Source: Winogradskyella psychrotolerans RS-3 (GTDB taxonomy: Bacteria > Bacteroidota > Bacteroidia > Flavobacteriales > Flavobacteriaceae). From it: a stretch of DNA of 64,000 bases. Each line of letters starts with the position of its first letter. Position 1 is the first letter of the stretch. Below, piece after piece: positions 52,735-61,195 of this stretch. A program made the translations under genes and the position numbers. Under the pieces are notes generated by a model. It had not been told where the DNA came from. It did not search any database and saw only the letters and a program-made list of their open reading frames with translations. The stretch covers positions 124,001-188,000 of the forward strand of contig NZ_ATMR01000007.1 in the NCBI RefSeq assembly GCF_000427335.1, written 5' to 3'.

Positions 52735-54000
52735 ATGGAAACCAAAACTACATACAGACCAACATTAAAAGCTATTGAAGCTGCAGCAGAAAAGTTAAAA
52801 GGTATTGCATCAGTAACACCTTTAATTAAAAACGCCAGATATTCTAAAGATTTTGATGCTAACATTTATTTTAAAAGAGAAGATCTACAAGTTGTACGTT
52901 CTTACAAAATCCGTGGTGCTTATAATAAAATATCCTCTTTGAGTCCTTCTCAAATTGAAAATGAGATTGTGTGCGCTAGTGCAGGAAACCACGCCCAAGG
53001 TGTTGCAATTTCATGTAAGCTTTTAAAAATAAAAGGGACTATTTTTATGCCTTCTCCTACTCCCAATCAAAAGATTGAACAGGTAAAAATGTTTGGGGAA
53101 GATTTTGTTGAAGTTGTTTTAGTTGGAGATACGTTTGACGATGCTTACCATGCCGCAATGCAACAAAGTGAAGAACTCAACAAAACGTTTGTACACCCTT
53201 TTAATGATGAAAAAGTTATTGAAGGACAGGCAACAGTTGGTTTAGAAATTATTGACCAAGCAGAAACGCATCCCATTCATTATGTATTTGTACCTGTTGG
53301 TGGTGGTGGACTCGCAGCAGGATTGTCCTCTGTTTTTAAAATCTTATCACCTCAAACAAAAATCATTAGCGTAGAACCAAAAGGTGCTCCGGCTATGTTA
53401 ACATCTATTAGAGCTAATAAAAACACGAAGTTAGACACCATCGATAGTTTTGTAGATGGAGCCGCTGTTAAGCGTGTTGGTGATTTAAGTTTTGCTATTT
53501 GCAAAGAGACATTACATCGTGTGGTTACTGTAGACGAAGGTAAAATTTGTCAAACTATTTTAGACCTATATAATAAAGATGCTATTGTTGTTGAACCTGC
53601 AGGAGCTTTAAGTCTTTGTGCATTAGACCAATTTTCGGAAGAAATAAAAGGCAAAAATGTAGTGTGTGTTATTAGCGGAAGTAATAATGACATTACTAGA
53701 ATGGCAGAAATTAAAGAACGTGCCCTACTCTATGCCAATCTAAAACATTATTTCATCGTTAAGTTTCCACAACGTGCAGGAGCCTTAAGGGATTTTGTGG
53801 TTGATATTTTAGGTTCAAATGATGATATTACACATTTCGAATACACCAAGAAAGCTAACCGCGAAAACGATGTGGCCGTAGTTGGCATACAATTAAAATC
53901 ACCTGATGATTTAGAGCCATTAATTACCAAAATGAAACTTCATAATTTCTATGGAGATTACCTAAATGACAAACCCGATTTATTTCAATTTTTAGTATAG
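52735..54000 (+). CDS. ilvA: Threonine ammonia-lyase (threonine deaminase)
   Basis: This 421-residue PLP enzyme deaminates threonine to 2-ketobutyrate, the entry to isoleucine. The cofactor lysine is Lys58 in VRSYKIRGAY; the glycine loop for PLP phosphate is VPVGGGGLAAGL; and a C-terminal ACT-like domain of about 80 residues (from about 335, HYFIVKFPQRAGALRDFV) gives allosteric control. One such domain makes it shorter than the E. coli form. The ATG used here abuts a hairpin, but the N-terminal sequence fits the family. It ends the ilv cluster. Confidence 0.95.
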   Translation: METKTTYRPTLKAIEAAAEKLKGIASVTPLIKNARYSKDFDANIYFKREDLQVVRSYKIRGAYNKISSLSPSQIENEIVCASAGNHAQGVAISCKLLKIKGTIFMPSPTPNQKIEQVKMFGEDFVEVVLVGDTFDDAYHAAMQQSEELNKTFVHPFNDEKVIEGQATVGLEIIDQAETHPIHYVFVPVGGGGLAAGLSSVFKILSPQTKIISVEPKGAPAMLTSIRANKNTKLDTIDSFVDGAAVKRVGDLSFAICKETLHRVVTVDEGKICQTILDLYNKDAIVVEPAGALSLCALDQFSEEIKGKNVVCVISGSNNDITRMAEIKERALLYANLKHYFIVKFPQRAGALRDFVVDILGSNDDITHFEYTKKANRENDVAVVGIQLKSPDDLEPLITKMKLHNFYGDYLNDKPDLFQFLV

Positions 54001-54080
54001 GTTAACATATACTTAACCCACATAAAGGATACAATTAAGTATCTTTATTACTTACAATTAATAGTTCAAAACAAGTTAAT

Positions 54081-55673
54081 ATGACTTCAACATTTGTGAA
54101 TATTCCAGAACAGTTTCAAATTAAAAATTTAGTCGACCAGAACACCTATTTAGTAGACGGCGCACTGATTCCTTGGCGAGGAGAAACTTCTAAAGTATAT
54201 TCTACAATTTCCTCCACTGAAGATTACAAACCAACATTACTTGGAACTATTCCTACTTTAGGAAAAAAAGAAGCTATAAGAGCATTAGATTCTGCTGTTT
54301 CTGCATACAATAAAGGACAAGGGTTGTGGCCAACAATGAAAGTTGTAGATCGGATTGCTTGCATGGAAAAATTTGTAGAACAAATGAAAACCAAACGTGA
54401 GGAAGTTGTAAAATTATTAATGTGGGAAATTGGCAAAAACCTACCAGATTCTGAAAAGGAATTTGATAGAACCGTTGAATACATTTACGACACTATTGAA
54501 GACTACAAACAAATGGATCGCGATAGTGCTAAATTTGTAAAGAGTTCTGGCGTTAACGCACACATTAGAAGAGGACCTTTAGGTGTTGTTTTGTGTTTAG
54601 GTCCTTATAATTATCCGTTAAATGAAACTTTTGCTTTGCTGATTCCTGCATTAATCATGGGAAATACAGCCATTTTTAAACCAGCAAAACATGGTGTGTT
54701 ATTAATTTCACCATTATTAGAAGCGTTTAGAGATAGTTTTCCAAAAGGAGTTGTTAATATCATTTATGGTCGTGGAAGAACAGTTGCTGCGCCAATTATG
54801 CAATCTGGTAAAGTTGATGTTTTGGCTTTAATCGGAAATAGTAAATCAGCAAATGCGTTACAAAATCAGCACCCAAAAAGTAATAGACTGCGTTTAGTTT
54901 TAGGTCTTGAAGCTAAAAACCCAGCAATTGTGTTACCAGATGCCGATTTAGATTTAGCCATAGATGAATGTATTGCAGGAACCACTTCTTTTAATGGTCA
55001 ACGTTGTACAGCTTTAAAAGTCTTATATGTACATGAAGACATTGTTGAAGAATTCAATAAACGTTTTTCAGCTAAAGTCGATGCTTTAAAATTTGGAAAC
55101 CCATGGGAAGATGGAGCTAAATTAACTCCATTACCAGAACCAGATAAACCAGATTACATTCAAGATCTAATTGACGACGCTACAGAAAAAGGAGCAAAAG
55201 TCATTAATGAGAAAGGTGGAGACACCACTGAAAACTACATATTTCCAGCGGTTTTATATCCTGTCACAAAAGATATGCGCGTCTTTCAAGAGGAACAATT
55301 TGGACCTGTAATTCCTATCGTTCCATTTTCAGATATTGAAGAGCCATTAGATGATATGGCAGAATCTAATTACGGGCAACAAGTCAGTTTATTTGGAAAC
55401 GATGTAAAAACATTAGCGCCATTAATTGATACTCTTGTGAATTTAGTTTGTCGGGTGAATTTAAATAGCTCATGTCAACGTGGACCAGATGTATACCCGT
55501 TTACAGGTCGTAAAGATTCGGCAGTTGCTACACTGAGTGTCCATGATGCTTTGCGTTCATTTTCAATTAGAACATTTGTAGCCTCTAAAGACAACGATTA
55601 TAACAATGCTATTTTAAAAGATTTATTAGATTCTAGAGCTTCAAACTTTGTGAGTACAGATTATATACTTTAG
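54081..55673 (+). CDS. gapN: NADP-dependent glyceraldehyde-3-phosphate dehydrogenase (non-phosphorylating)
   Basis: This 530-residue aldehyde dehydrogenase has catalytic Cys309 in FNGQRCTAL, general base Glu277 in VLGLEAKNP and the oxyanion Asn in GPYNYPLNE. The GQRCTA context is typical of GapN, which oxidises glyceraldehyde-3-phosphate to 3-phosphoglycerate with NADP and gains NADPH but no ATP. Other aldehyde dehydrogenases cannot be fully excluded. It follows ilvA by 80 bases and precedes the arginine cluster; NADPH supply for IlvC, ArgC and ProC would make sense of this place, as inference. Confidence 0.87.
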   Translation: MTSTFVNIPEQFQIKNLVDQNTYLVDGALIPWRGETSKVYSTISSTEDYKPTLLGTIPTLGKKEAIRALDSAVSAYNKGQGLWPTMKVVDRIACMEKFVEQMKTKREEVVKLLMWEIGKNLPDSEKEFDRTVEYIYDTIEDYKQMDRDSAKFVKSSGVNAHIRRGPLGVVLCLGPYNYPLNETFALLIPALIMGNTAIFKPAKHGVLLISPLLEAFRDSFPKGVVNIIYGRGRTVAAPIMQSGKVDVLALIGNSKSANALQNQHPKSNRLRLVLGLEAKNPAIVLPDADLDLAIDECIAGTTSFNGQRCTALKVLYVHEDIVEEFNKRFSAKVDALKFGNPWEDGAKLTPLPEPDKPDYIQDLIDDATEKGAKVINEKGGDTTENYIFPAVLYPVTKDMRVFQEEQFGPVIPIVPFSDIEEPLDDMAESNYGQQVSLFGNDVKTLAPLIDTLVNLVCRVNLNSSCQRGPDVYPFTGRKDSAVATLSVHDALRSFSIRTFVASKDNDYNNAILKDLLDSRASNFVSTDYIL

Positions 55674-55804
55674 TGAAAGGTGGTTTGAAGCCACTCAATT
55701 TGAATTATTTAAAGTATTTTTTAAAAGAATTATGAATTTGATAAAAATTTCATAAAAGCCCACATATTGAGTCAATATTTAAATATTAATTCTAAATTTA
55801 CATT

Positions 55805-55870
55805 ATGTTAAGTCAAAGAAATAGAATTGAAAGACCCACACGCTTGTTATTAAACAAGCGACGTCGCTAA
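55805..55870 (+). CDS. Candidate arginine-rich leader peptide of the arg operon
   Basis: A 21-codon frame from ATG 55805 to TAA 55868-55870 encodes seven arginines (positions 5, 7, 10, 13, 19, 20, 21), ending in three consecutive Arg codons (CGA CGT CGC) before the stop. It lies 235 bases before the first gene of the arginine cluster. A perfect hairpin, CGCTTGTT (55841-55848) with AACAAGCG (55853-55860), overlaps the last half. This is the layout expected of a leader peptide for attenuation by arginyl-tRNA supply. The frame is short, and no homologue can be checked here, so its translation is inference. Confidence 0.6.
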   Translation: MLSQRNRIERPTRLLLNKRRR

Positions 55871-55916
55871 TGGAATCTACTTTAAACCATTTAGTTAATC
55901 AATTTTAATTTTTTTT
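55841..55916 (+). promoter_or_regulatory. Leader hairpin and T-tract (possible attenuator)
   Basis: The hairpin 55841-55860 is followed by the palindrome GCGACGTCGC (55858-55867) and, after a weak stem near 55881-55897, a T8 run at 55909-55916. GCGACG (55858-55863) could instead pair with CGTCGC at 56004-56009, giving two exclusive folds. Ribosome stalling at the Arg codons would decide between them; this is a model. Confidence 0.45.
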
Positions 55917-56104
55917 ACATTGAACAATTCATCACATTTATTTCTTTTTTCAACTATAGCAGCCCCAACTACTAAGCTGGTTTCTGTACGCCATATTTTA
56001 AGTCGTCGCCCGTAAGGGTACAATTTATATTAGGAACTTAGGTGTGTCCAGTTCTTCATTCAAAAGAAAATCAAACATTTTATAATCTATAAAAAACAAT
56101 CACA
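55871..56104 (+). other. Untranslated leader of the arg cluster
   Basis: There is no further gene in these 234 bases. They include a CCC/GGG mini-hairpin near 56009-56018 and the CGTCGC sequence noted above. The stretch CAGC...GCTG near 55964-55981 is a weak stem. No terminator of classic form is certain. Confidence 0.4.
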
Positions 56105-56734
56105 ATGAAAATTGTTATTGCTGATAAATCGCATAGTATTTACGCAGAACTTATTTGCGAAACCATTGCCGAAGCTGCTAAAGTTAGAGGTACAGGTATT
56201 GCAAAACGGCAACCAGAATACATCATTACCAAAATGGAAAACGGTAATGCTGTTATTGCTTTAGAAGGAGATCAGTTTGCTGGGTTCTGTTATATCGAAG
56301 CATGGAGTCATGGTAAATTTGTGGCAAATTCTGGCTTAATTGTACATCCTGACTTTAGAAATATAGGACTCGCGAAACAAATTAAGAAAGTCATTTTTGA
56401 TCATTCTAGAACCAAGTTTCCAGATTCTAAAGTTTTTAGTATTACCACAGGTTTAGCTGTTATGAAAATGAATAGCGAATTAGGCTATAAACCCGTTACA
56501 TTTTCAGAATTAACAGACGACCAATCCTTCTGGAAAGGCTGTCAAACATGTAAAAATTTCGATGTTTTAACACGTACAGAACAAAAAATGTGCTTGTGTA
56601 CAGGAATGTTATATGATCCTGCTAAAGCCGAAACATCAAAACCCAAAGAACGTCCTTACGACAAGAAAGTATGGACACGATTAAAATTGATAAAACAGAA
56701 TATGTTTTTAAAAAAAGACAAAAAAGATGAGTAA
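56105..56734 (+). CDS. GNAT acyltransferase, candidate first enzyme of arginine synthesis
   Basis: This 209-residue protein has a GNAT fold with the acyl-CoA-binding region around VANSGLIVHPDFRNIGLAKQI (about 73-93) and a C-terminal segment with four cysteines, C146, C149, C163 and C165 (CQTC and CLC), that could bind a metal. As first gene of the cluster, overlapping argG by 8 bases, it is the natural candidate for the enzyme that acylates glutamate. It may use succinyl-CoA if the pathway is succinylated, as the transcarbamylase suggests. No argA or argJ is seen in the window. Family and context are seen; the reaction is inferred. Confidence 0.8.
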   Translation: MKIVIADKSHSIYAELICETIAEAAKVRGTGIAKRQPEYIITKMENGNAVIALEGDQFAGFCYIEAWSHGKFVANSGLIVHPDFRNIGLAKQIKKVIFDHSRTKFPDSKVFSITTGLAVMKMNSELGYKPVTFSELTDDQSFWKGCQTCKNFDVLTRTEQKMCLCTGMLYDPAKAETSKPKERPYDKKVWTRLKLIKQNMFLKKDKKDE

Positions 56735-57914
56735 AAAATTAGTTATAGCATATAGCGGAGGATTAGATACCTCATACTGCGCAGTAAGTTTAAGTAAAGC
56801 AGGATATGATGTTCATGCGGTTAGTGTGAATACCGGTGGATTTACTCAAGAAGAAATTAAGACTATTGAAAGCAATGCCTATAAAATGGGCGTTTCGACA
56901 TATAAGAACATTGATGCTATTGCATCGTATTATGATAAAGTAATTAAGTATTTAATCTTTGGAAATGTTTTAAAGAACAACACTTACCCTTTATCTGTTA
57001 GTGCAGAACGTATTATTCAGGCCATTGAAATTGTACAATATGCCAAAAGCATAGACGCCAAATATATTGCCCACGGAAGTACTGGAGCGGGAAACGACCA
57101 AGTACGTTTTGATATGATTTTTCAAACTATAGCACCAGAAATTGAAATCATTACACCTATACGAGATGGAAGTTTAAGTAGACAACAAGAGATTGATTAC
57201 CTTATAGAAAACGGAATCGATATGTCTTGGAATAAAGCTAAATACTCAGTAAACAAAGGACTTTGGGGCACGAGTGTTGGAGGAGAAGAAACTTTAACAT
57301 CTGAAAAACCATTACCAGATTCGGCTTATCCTTCACAATTAAAACATTCAGATCCTGAAAAAGTAGTCTTAACATTTTCTAAAGGTGAATTAGTCGCTCT
57401 AAATGGTGTTGAAAATAATCCTGAAGTCAATATTGAAGTCTTAAACAATTTAGCATCTGCATACGCGATTGGCAGAGATATACATGTTGGAGATACGATT
57501 GTTGGTATTAAAGGACGTGTTGGTTTTGAAGCTGCAGCGGCTTTAATTATCATCAAAGCACATCATTTACTAGAAAAGCATACGTTGACGAAATGGCAAC
57601 TGCAACACAAAGATTATTTATCTAGTTTTTACGGCATGCATTTACACGAAGGGCAATATTTAGATCCTGTAATGCGAGATATGGAAGCCTTTTTACAAAG
57701 TAGTCAAGATAAAGTTTCAGGTGATGTTATCGTAACGCTTAAGCCTTATCATTTTTCTTTAGATGGCATCAAATCTAAGCACGATTTAATGAATGCTAAA
57801 TTCGGAAGTTATGGTGAAGAAAATAAAGGTTGGACTGCAGATGAAGCCAAAGGATTTATTAAAATATTTGGCAATCAAAATAAGATTTATCAGCAAGTAA
57901 ATTCAGAATCATGA
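56727..57914 (+). CDS. argG: Argininosuccinate synthase
   Basis: This 395-residue enzyme joins citrulline and aspartate using ATP, the step before argininosuccinate lyase. The N-terminal P-loop-like pyrophosphatase motif AYSGGLDTSY is at 8-17 and GSTGAGNDQVRFD lies near 117-129, both signatures. The start overlaps the GNAT stop by 8 bases, and the stop overlaps argC by 4, so these three are translationally coupled. argH is not in the window and may lie beyond the right edge. Confidence 0.95.
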   Translation: MSKKLVIAYSGGLDTSYCAVSLSKAGYDVHAVSVNTGGFTQEEIKTIESNAYKMGVSTYKNIDAIASYYDKVIKYLIFGNVLKNNTYPLSVSAERIIQAIEIVQYAKSIDAKYIAHGSTGAGNDQVRFDMIFQTIAPEIEIITPIRDGSLSRQQEIDYLIENGIDMSWNKAKYSVNKGLWGTSVGGEETLTSEKPLPDSAYPSQLKHSDPEKVVLTFSKGELVALNGVENNPEVNIEVLNNLASAYAIGRDIHVGDTIVGIKGRVGFEAAAALIIIKAHHLLEKHTLTKWQLQHKDYLSSFYGMHLHEGQYLDPVMRDMEAFLQSSQDKVSGDVIVTLKPYHFSLDGIKSKHDLMNAKFGSYGEENKGWTADEAKGFIKIFGNQNKIYQQVNSES

Positions 57915-58888
57915 TCAAAGCAGGTATCATTGGAGGTGCTGGTTATACAGCAGGAGAATTAATTAGATTATTGATTCATCACTCTAAAGTAGAAATCGAT
58001 TTTATTTACAGCACCTCTAACGCCGGAAACAACGTTAGTAAGGTGCATCAAGATTTATTGGGGTCAACAGATTTAGTGTTTTCAGATGTCATTAATGCAG
58101 AAGTTGATGTCCTGTTTTTATGTTTAGGTCATGGTAATTCAAAAGCGTTTTTAGAAAATAACAGCTTTTCCGACGCGACTAAAATCATTGATTTAAGTAA
58201 TGATTTCAGGCTAGACGCAGAGTCAAATTTAGATGGCAAAACCTTTGTTTATGGTTTACCTGAATTAAATAAAGAAGCCATAAAAAAAGCGAATTATATT
58301 GCTAATCCTGGATGTTTTGCAACCGCGATTCAAATGGCATTGTTACCACTAGCTAACGCCAAAGTATTACAAGATGACGTGCATATTAATGCCGTAACAG
58401 GCGCCACAGGTGCAGGAACCTCATTATCTACAACCACACATTTCACATGGAGAGATAATAACTTTTCACATTATAAAGCTTTTACGCATCAGCATTTAGG
58501 AGAAATTAATCAAACTGTAAATATGTTGCAATCAGATTTTAAGTCTGATATCAACTTTATGCCGAATCGCGGGAATTTTTCAAGAGGCATTTTTGCTACA
58601 CTTTACACAAAATATGAAGGCAGTTTAGAAGAGGCAAAACAATTATATCGTGACTTCTATAAAGATGCTGCATTTACATTTATTTCAGATGACGACATTC
58701 ATTTAAAACAAGTGGTCAACACCAATAAATGCATCCTTCATTTACATAAACACAACGATAAATTATTAGTCACGAGTATCATCGATAACTTATTAAAAGG
58801 TGCATCAGGACAAGCCATTCAAAACATGAATTTAATGTTTGGATATGAGGAAACTGAAGGCTTGAAATTAAAGGCTAATTATTTTTAA
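57911..58888 (+). CDS. argC: N-acyl-gamma-glutamyl-phosphate reductase
   Basis: This 325-residue NADPH enzyme reduces the acylglutamyl phosphate to the semialdehyde. The nucleotide-binding GGAGYTAGEL is at 8-17 and the catalytic cysteine is Cys135 in ANPGCFAT. Whether the acyl group is acetyl or succinyl cannot be seen here; the cluster context favours succinyl. It overlaps argG by 4 bases. The spacer after it (211 bases to proC) carries three different small repeats. Confidence 0.95.
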   Translation: MIKAGIIGGAGYTAGELIRLLIHHSKVEIDFIYSTSNAGNNVSKVHQDLLGSTDLVFSDVINAEVDVLFLCLGHGNSKAFLENNSFSDATKIIDLSNDFRLDAESNLDGKTFVYGLPELNKEAIKKANYIANPGCFATAIQMALLPLANAKVLQDDVHINAVTGATGAGTSLSTTTHFTWRDNNFSHYKAFTHQHLGEINQTVNMLQSDFKSDINFMPNRGNFSRGIFATLYTKYEGSLEEAKQLYRDFYKDAAFTFISDDDIHLKQVVNTNKCILHLHKHNDKLLVTSIIDNLLKGASGQAIQNMNLMFGYEETEGLKLKANYF

Positions 58889-58900
58889 CACATACTCAAA

Positions 58901-58927
58901 CCTGTCAGGTTTCAAAAACCTAGCAGG
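58901..58927. repeat. CCTGCAAGG-type palindromic repeat, copy 2 (variant)
   Basis: CCTGTCAGGTTT with AAACCTAGCAGG forms an imperfect stem, 12 bases after the argC stop. The arm sequence differs from the other copies at a few bases, so it is an older or diverged member. Confidence 0.7.
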
Positions 58928-58957
58928 TCTAAAATCAAATTTAAAATCGATAAAAGT

Positions 58958-58985
58958 TGTCACATTGAGCGCAGTCGAAAGGTCT
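58958..58985. repeat. TGTCACATTGAGCGCAGTCG element
   Basis: This 28-base stretch starting TGTCACATTGAGCGCAGTCG looks like a common intergenic repeat of flavobacterial genomes (recognised from memory). It is single here and has little internal pairing. Confidence 0.45.
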
Positions 58986-59014
58986 AGATTAAAATAAAGT
59001 TTAACTTAAAGAGA

Positions 59015-59032
59015 TAACCGCTTTCGCGGTTA
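59015..59032. repeat. TTTC-loop hairpin upstream of proC
   Basis: TAACCGC (59015-59021), loop TTTC and GCGGTTA (59026-59032) form a perfect 7-bp hairpin. A second inverted repeat, TTTTTTAATG (59051-59060) with CATTAAAAAA (59075-59084), follows it and ends 15 bases before the proC ATG. Confidence 0.75.
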
Positions 59033-59099
59033 ATAAATATGAACCGAGCATTTTTTAATGCGAACACATTTTACCATTAAAAAAGAATAGAAAAGCAAA

Positions 59100-59900
59100 A
59101 TGAAAATAGCAATCATAGGAACAGGCAATTTAGGAAAGTCCATAGCAAAAGGACTGATCACCAACAACGCCATTACCACACTATACTTAACCAAACGAAA
59201 CTTGAACGGCATTCAAGATTTAGATGGTTATAAGAATGTAACATTAACAACCGATAATATTGAAGCTGTTAAACAATCTGATATTATAATATTCGCCGTT
59301 CAACCAGCACATTTTGAAACGATTCTAAATGACATTAAACCACATTTAACTGAAAAACACGTATTAATTTCCACTATTACAGGATTTTTAATTCCGAAAA
59401 TTGAAGCTATTGTCGGCACGGATCAATTTATCATCAGAGCTATGCCAAATACAGCCATTGCGGTTGGTAAATCCATGACTTGCATGTGTAGTAATGAAAA
59501 CGGCAAAAAACGCATACCAATTGCTGAAGCTATTTTTAACAGATTAGGTCACACCTTAGCGATTCCAGAATCACAAATGCAAGCCGCAACCGTTGTTTGT
59601 GCTAGTGGCATTGCATTTTGGATGCGATTAATAAGAGCTACAACACAAGCCGCTATTCAATTAGGTTTTGATGCTAAAGAAGCACAAGAATTAGCCATGT
59701 ACACTAGCGAAGGAGCAGCCAACTTATTAATAACAAACGGGCATCATCCTGAAGAAGAAATCGACCGTGTTACCACACCAAAAGGATGTACTATTGAAGG
59801 TTTAAATGAAATGGAGCACAAAGGATTGAGCTCGTCTTTAATTCAAGGCATGGTAGCTTCGTTCAATAAAATTAGTAACATTAAAAAAGAGCAGATATAG
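59100..59900 (+). CDS. proC: Pyrroline-5-carboxylate reductase
   Basis: This 266-residue NAD(P)H enzyme makes proline from pyrroline-5-carboxylate. The Rossmann motif GTGNLGKS is at 7-14, and the C-terminal signature appears as VTTPKGCTIEGLNEME. Its place between argC and argD suggests a link between proline and ornithine metabolism, such as use of glutamate semialdehyde, but it may only be co-regulated. It has its own spacer on both sides (211 and 112 bases). Confidence 0.93.
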   Translation: MKIAIIGTGNLGKSIAKGLITNNAITTLYLTKRNLNGIQDLDGYKNVTLTTDNIEAVKQSDIIIFAVQPAHFETILNDIKPHLTEKHVLISTITGFLIPKIEAIVGTDQFIIRAMPNTAIAVGKSMTCMCSNENGKKRIPIAEAIFNRLGHTLAIPESQMQAATVVCASGIAFWMRLIRATTQAAIQLGFDAKEAQELAMYTSEGAANLLITNGHHPEEEIDRVTTPKGCTIEGLNEMEHKGLSSSLIQGMVASFNKISNIKKEQI

Positions 59901-59922
59901 TACATTCTGTTGAATCATAAAT

Positions 59923-59951
59923 CTTGCAAGGTCTTTTTTTGACCTTGTAAG
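59923..59951. repeat. CCTGCAAGG-type palindromic repeat, copy 3
   Basis: CTTGCAAGGTC, loop of seven Ts and GACCTTGTAAG form an 11-bp stem with a G-T mismatch, 23 bases after the proC stop. Copy 4, in the opposite orientation, follows 20 bases later. Confidence 0.75.
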
Positions 59952-59971
59952 TATAAAAATAACAAACTATA

Positions 59972-59998
59972 CCTACAAGGTTTTTGAAACCTTGCAGG
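59972..59998. repeat. CCTGCAAGG-type palindromic repeat, copy 4 (reversed)
   Basis: CCTACAAGGTTT and GAAACCTTGCAGG pair; read on the minus strand it matches copy 1. It ends 14 bases before the ATG of argD and contains the TTG that extends that frame. Confidence 0.8.
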
Positions 59999-60012
59999 AT
60001 AAAAAAAATAAC

Positions 60013-61146
60013 ATGAGTTTATTTAATGTATACCCATTATTCGACATCACTCCCGTAAGCGCCAAAGATGTTTACGTTTATGATGATAAAAATGTTGAAT
60101 ACTTAGATCTTTATGGAGGCCATGCTGTGATTTCTATTGGACATTCGCATCCAAAATATGTATCAGCAATTACAAATCAAGTTGAAAAATTAGGGTTTTA
60201 CAGTAATGCAATTCAAAATCCATTACAAGTAGAATTAGCCGATAAATTGGAAACGCTTTCTGGTTGTAAAGATTACCAATTATTTTTATGTAACTCTGGA
60301 GCAGAAGCGAATGAAAATGCTTTAAAATTAGCATCATTCCATAATGGTAAAAAGAAAGTTTTAGCTTTTAAAAACTCGTTTCACGGCAGAACTTCTGCTG
60401 CAGTTGCTGCAACCGACAACCCAAAAATTGTAGCACCTATAAATGCACAACAACAGGTTGACTTTGTAGAATTGGGAGATTTAGATGCTGTTGAAGCCAT
60501 TTTAAAACAAAACGACACTTGCGCAGTCATCGTAGAATTCATCCAAGGTGTTGGCGGTTTAGACCAAAGCACAACAGAATTCTATCAAGGTCTTGAAACA
60601 CTTTGTAAGCACTACAACACCGCATTAATTGCCGACGAGGTACAATCAGGATTTGGTAGAACTGGCGACTTTTTTGCATTTCAAAAACACAATATTACAC
60701 CAGATATTATTTCTATTGCCAAAGGCATGGGGAATGGTTTTCCGGTTGGAGGGATTTTAATACACCCTTCAATTAAAGCCTCTTTTGGTTTACTAGGTAC
60801 CACGTTTGGTGGCAATCACTTAGCTTGTGCAGCAACGCTTTCTGTTTTAGATGTTTTAGAAGACGAAAAGCTGATGCAAAATGCTAAAGATATTGCTGAT
60901 TATTTTCAAGAAAAAGCAAAAGAATTACCAAACTTAAAATCAATTAAAGGTCGTGGTTTAATGATAGGATTAGAATTTGATTTTCCGATTTCAGAATTGA
61001 GAAAAAAGCTGATTTTCGATCATCATATTTTTACTGGAAGTGCTACAAATCCTAATTTGATAAGAATTCTTCCACCTTTAACGATTCAGAAAAAACATAT
61101 TGACATCTTTTTTGAAGCAACCTGCAAGGTTTTAAAAACCTTGTAG
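60013..61146 (+). CDS. argD: N-acylornithine aminotransferase (class III)
   Basis: This 377-residue PLP enzyme turns the N-acyl glutamate semialdehyde into N-acylornithine. The PLP lysine is Lys237 in ISIAKGMGNG, and the partner Asp is in ALIADEVQSG (Asp208). I chose the ATG at 60013: the longer frame from 59992 starts at a TTG inside a repeat. The last residues (TCKVLKTL) and the TAG stop are encoded by a palindromic repeat at 61121-61147, so the C-terminus was rewritten by that insertion. argF' follows 49 bases later. Confidence 0.93.
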   Translation: MSLFNVYPLFDITPVSAKDVYVYDDKNVEYLDLYGGHAVISIGHSHPKYVSAITNQVEKLGFYSNAIQNPLQVELADKLETLSGCKDYQLFLCNSGAEANENALKLASFHNGKKKVLAFKNSFHGRTSAAVAATDNPKIVAPINAQQQVDFVELGDLDAVEAILKQNDTCAVIVEFIQGVGGLDQSTTEFYQGLETLCKHYNTALIADEVQSGFGRTGDFFAFQKHNITPDIISIAKGMGNGFPVGGILIHPSIKASFGLLGTTFGGNHLACAATLSVLDVLEDEKLMQNAKDIADYFQEKAKELPNLKSIKGRGLMIGLEFDFPISELRKKLIFDHHIFTGSATNPNLIRILPPLTIQKKHIDIFFEATCKVLKTL

Positions 61147-61147
61147 G
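61121..61147. repeat. CCTGCAAGG-type palindromic repeat, copy 5 (in argD 3' end)
   Basis: CCTGCAAGGTTT and AAACCTTGTAGG form a 12-bp stem, and TTGTAG within the right arm supplies the last codon and TAG stop of argD. It closely matches copy 1 near ilvA. Confidence 0.85.
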
Positions 61148-61174
61148 TTTAAATTAAGTTTAATTAAAAAGTTA

Positions 61175-61188
61175 CCCACTTTCGTGGG
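61175..61188. repeat. TTTC-loop hairpin before argF'
   Basis: CCCAC (61175-61179), loop TTTC and GTGGG (61184-61188) form a 5-bp hairpin ending 7 bases before the ATG at 61196. It contains a GTG that should not be taken as a start. Confidence 0.7.
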
Positions 61189-61195
61189 CACAGAG

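Noticed and set aside
58956..59100. Possible riboswitch before proC
   Set aside because: The pairing found is explained by short repeats; no known riboswitch core was recognised.
59992..60012. TTG-start extension of argD
   Set aside because: The TTG lies in palindromic repeat copy 4; the ATG at 60013 gives the family's normal N-terminus.
61184..61195. GTG-start extension of argF'
   Set aside because: The GTG is part of a hairpin stem; the ATG at 61196 matches the Bacteroides enzyme's start.
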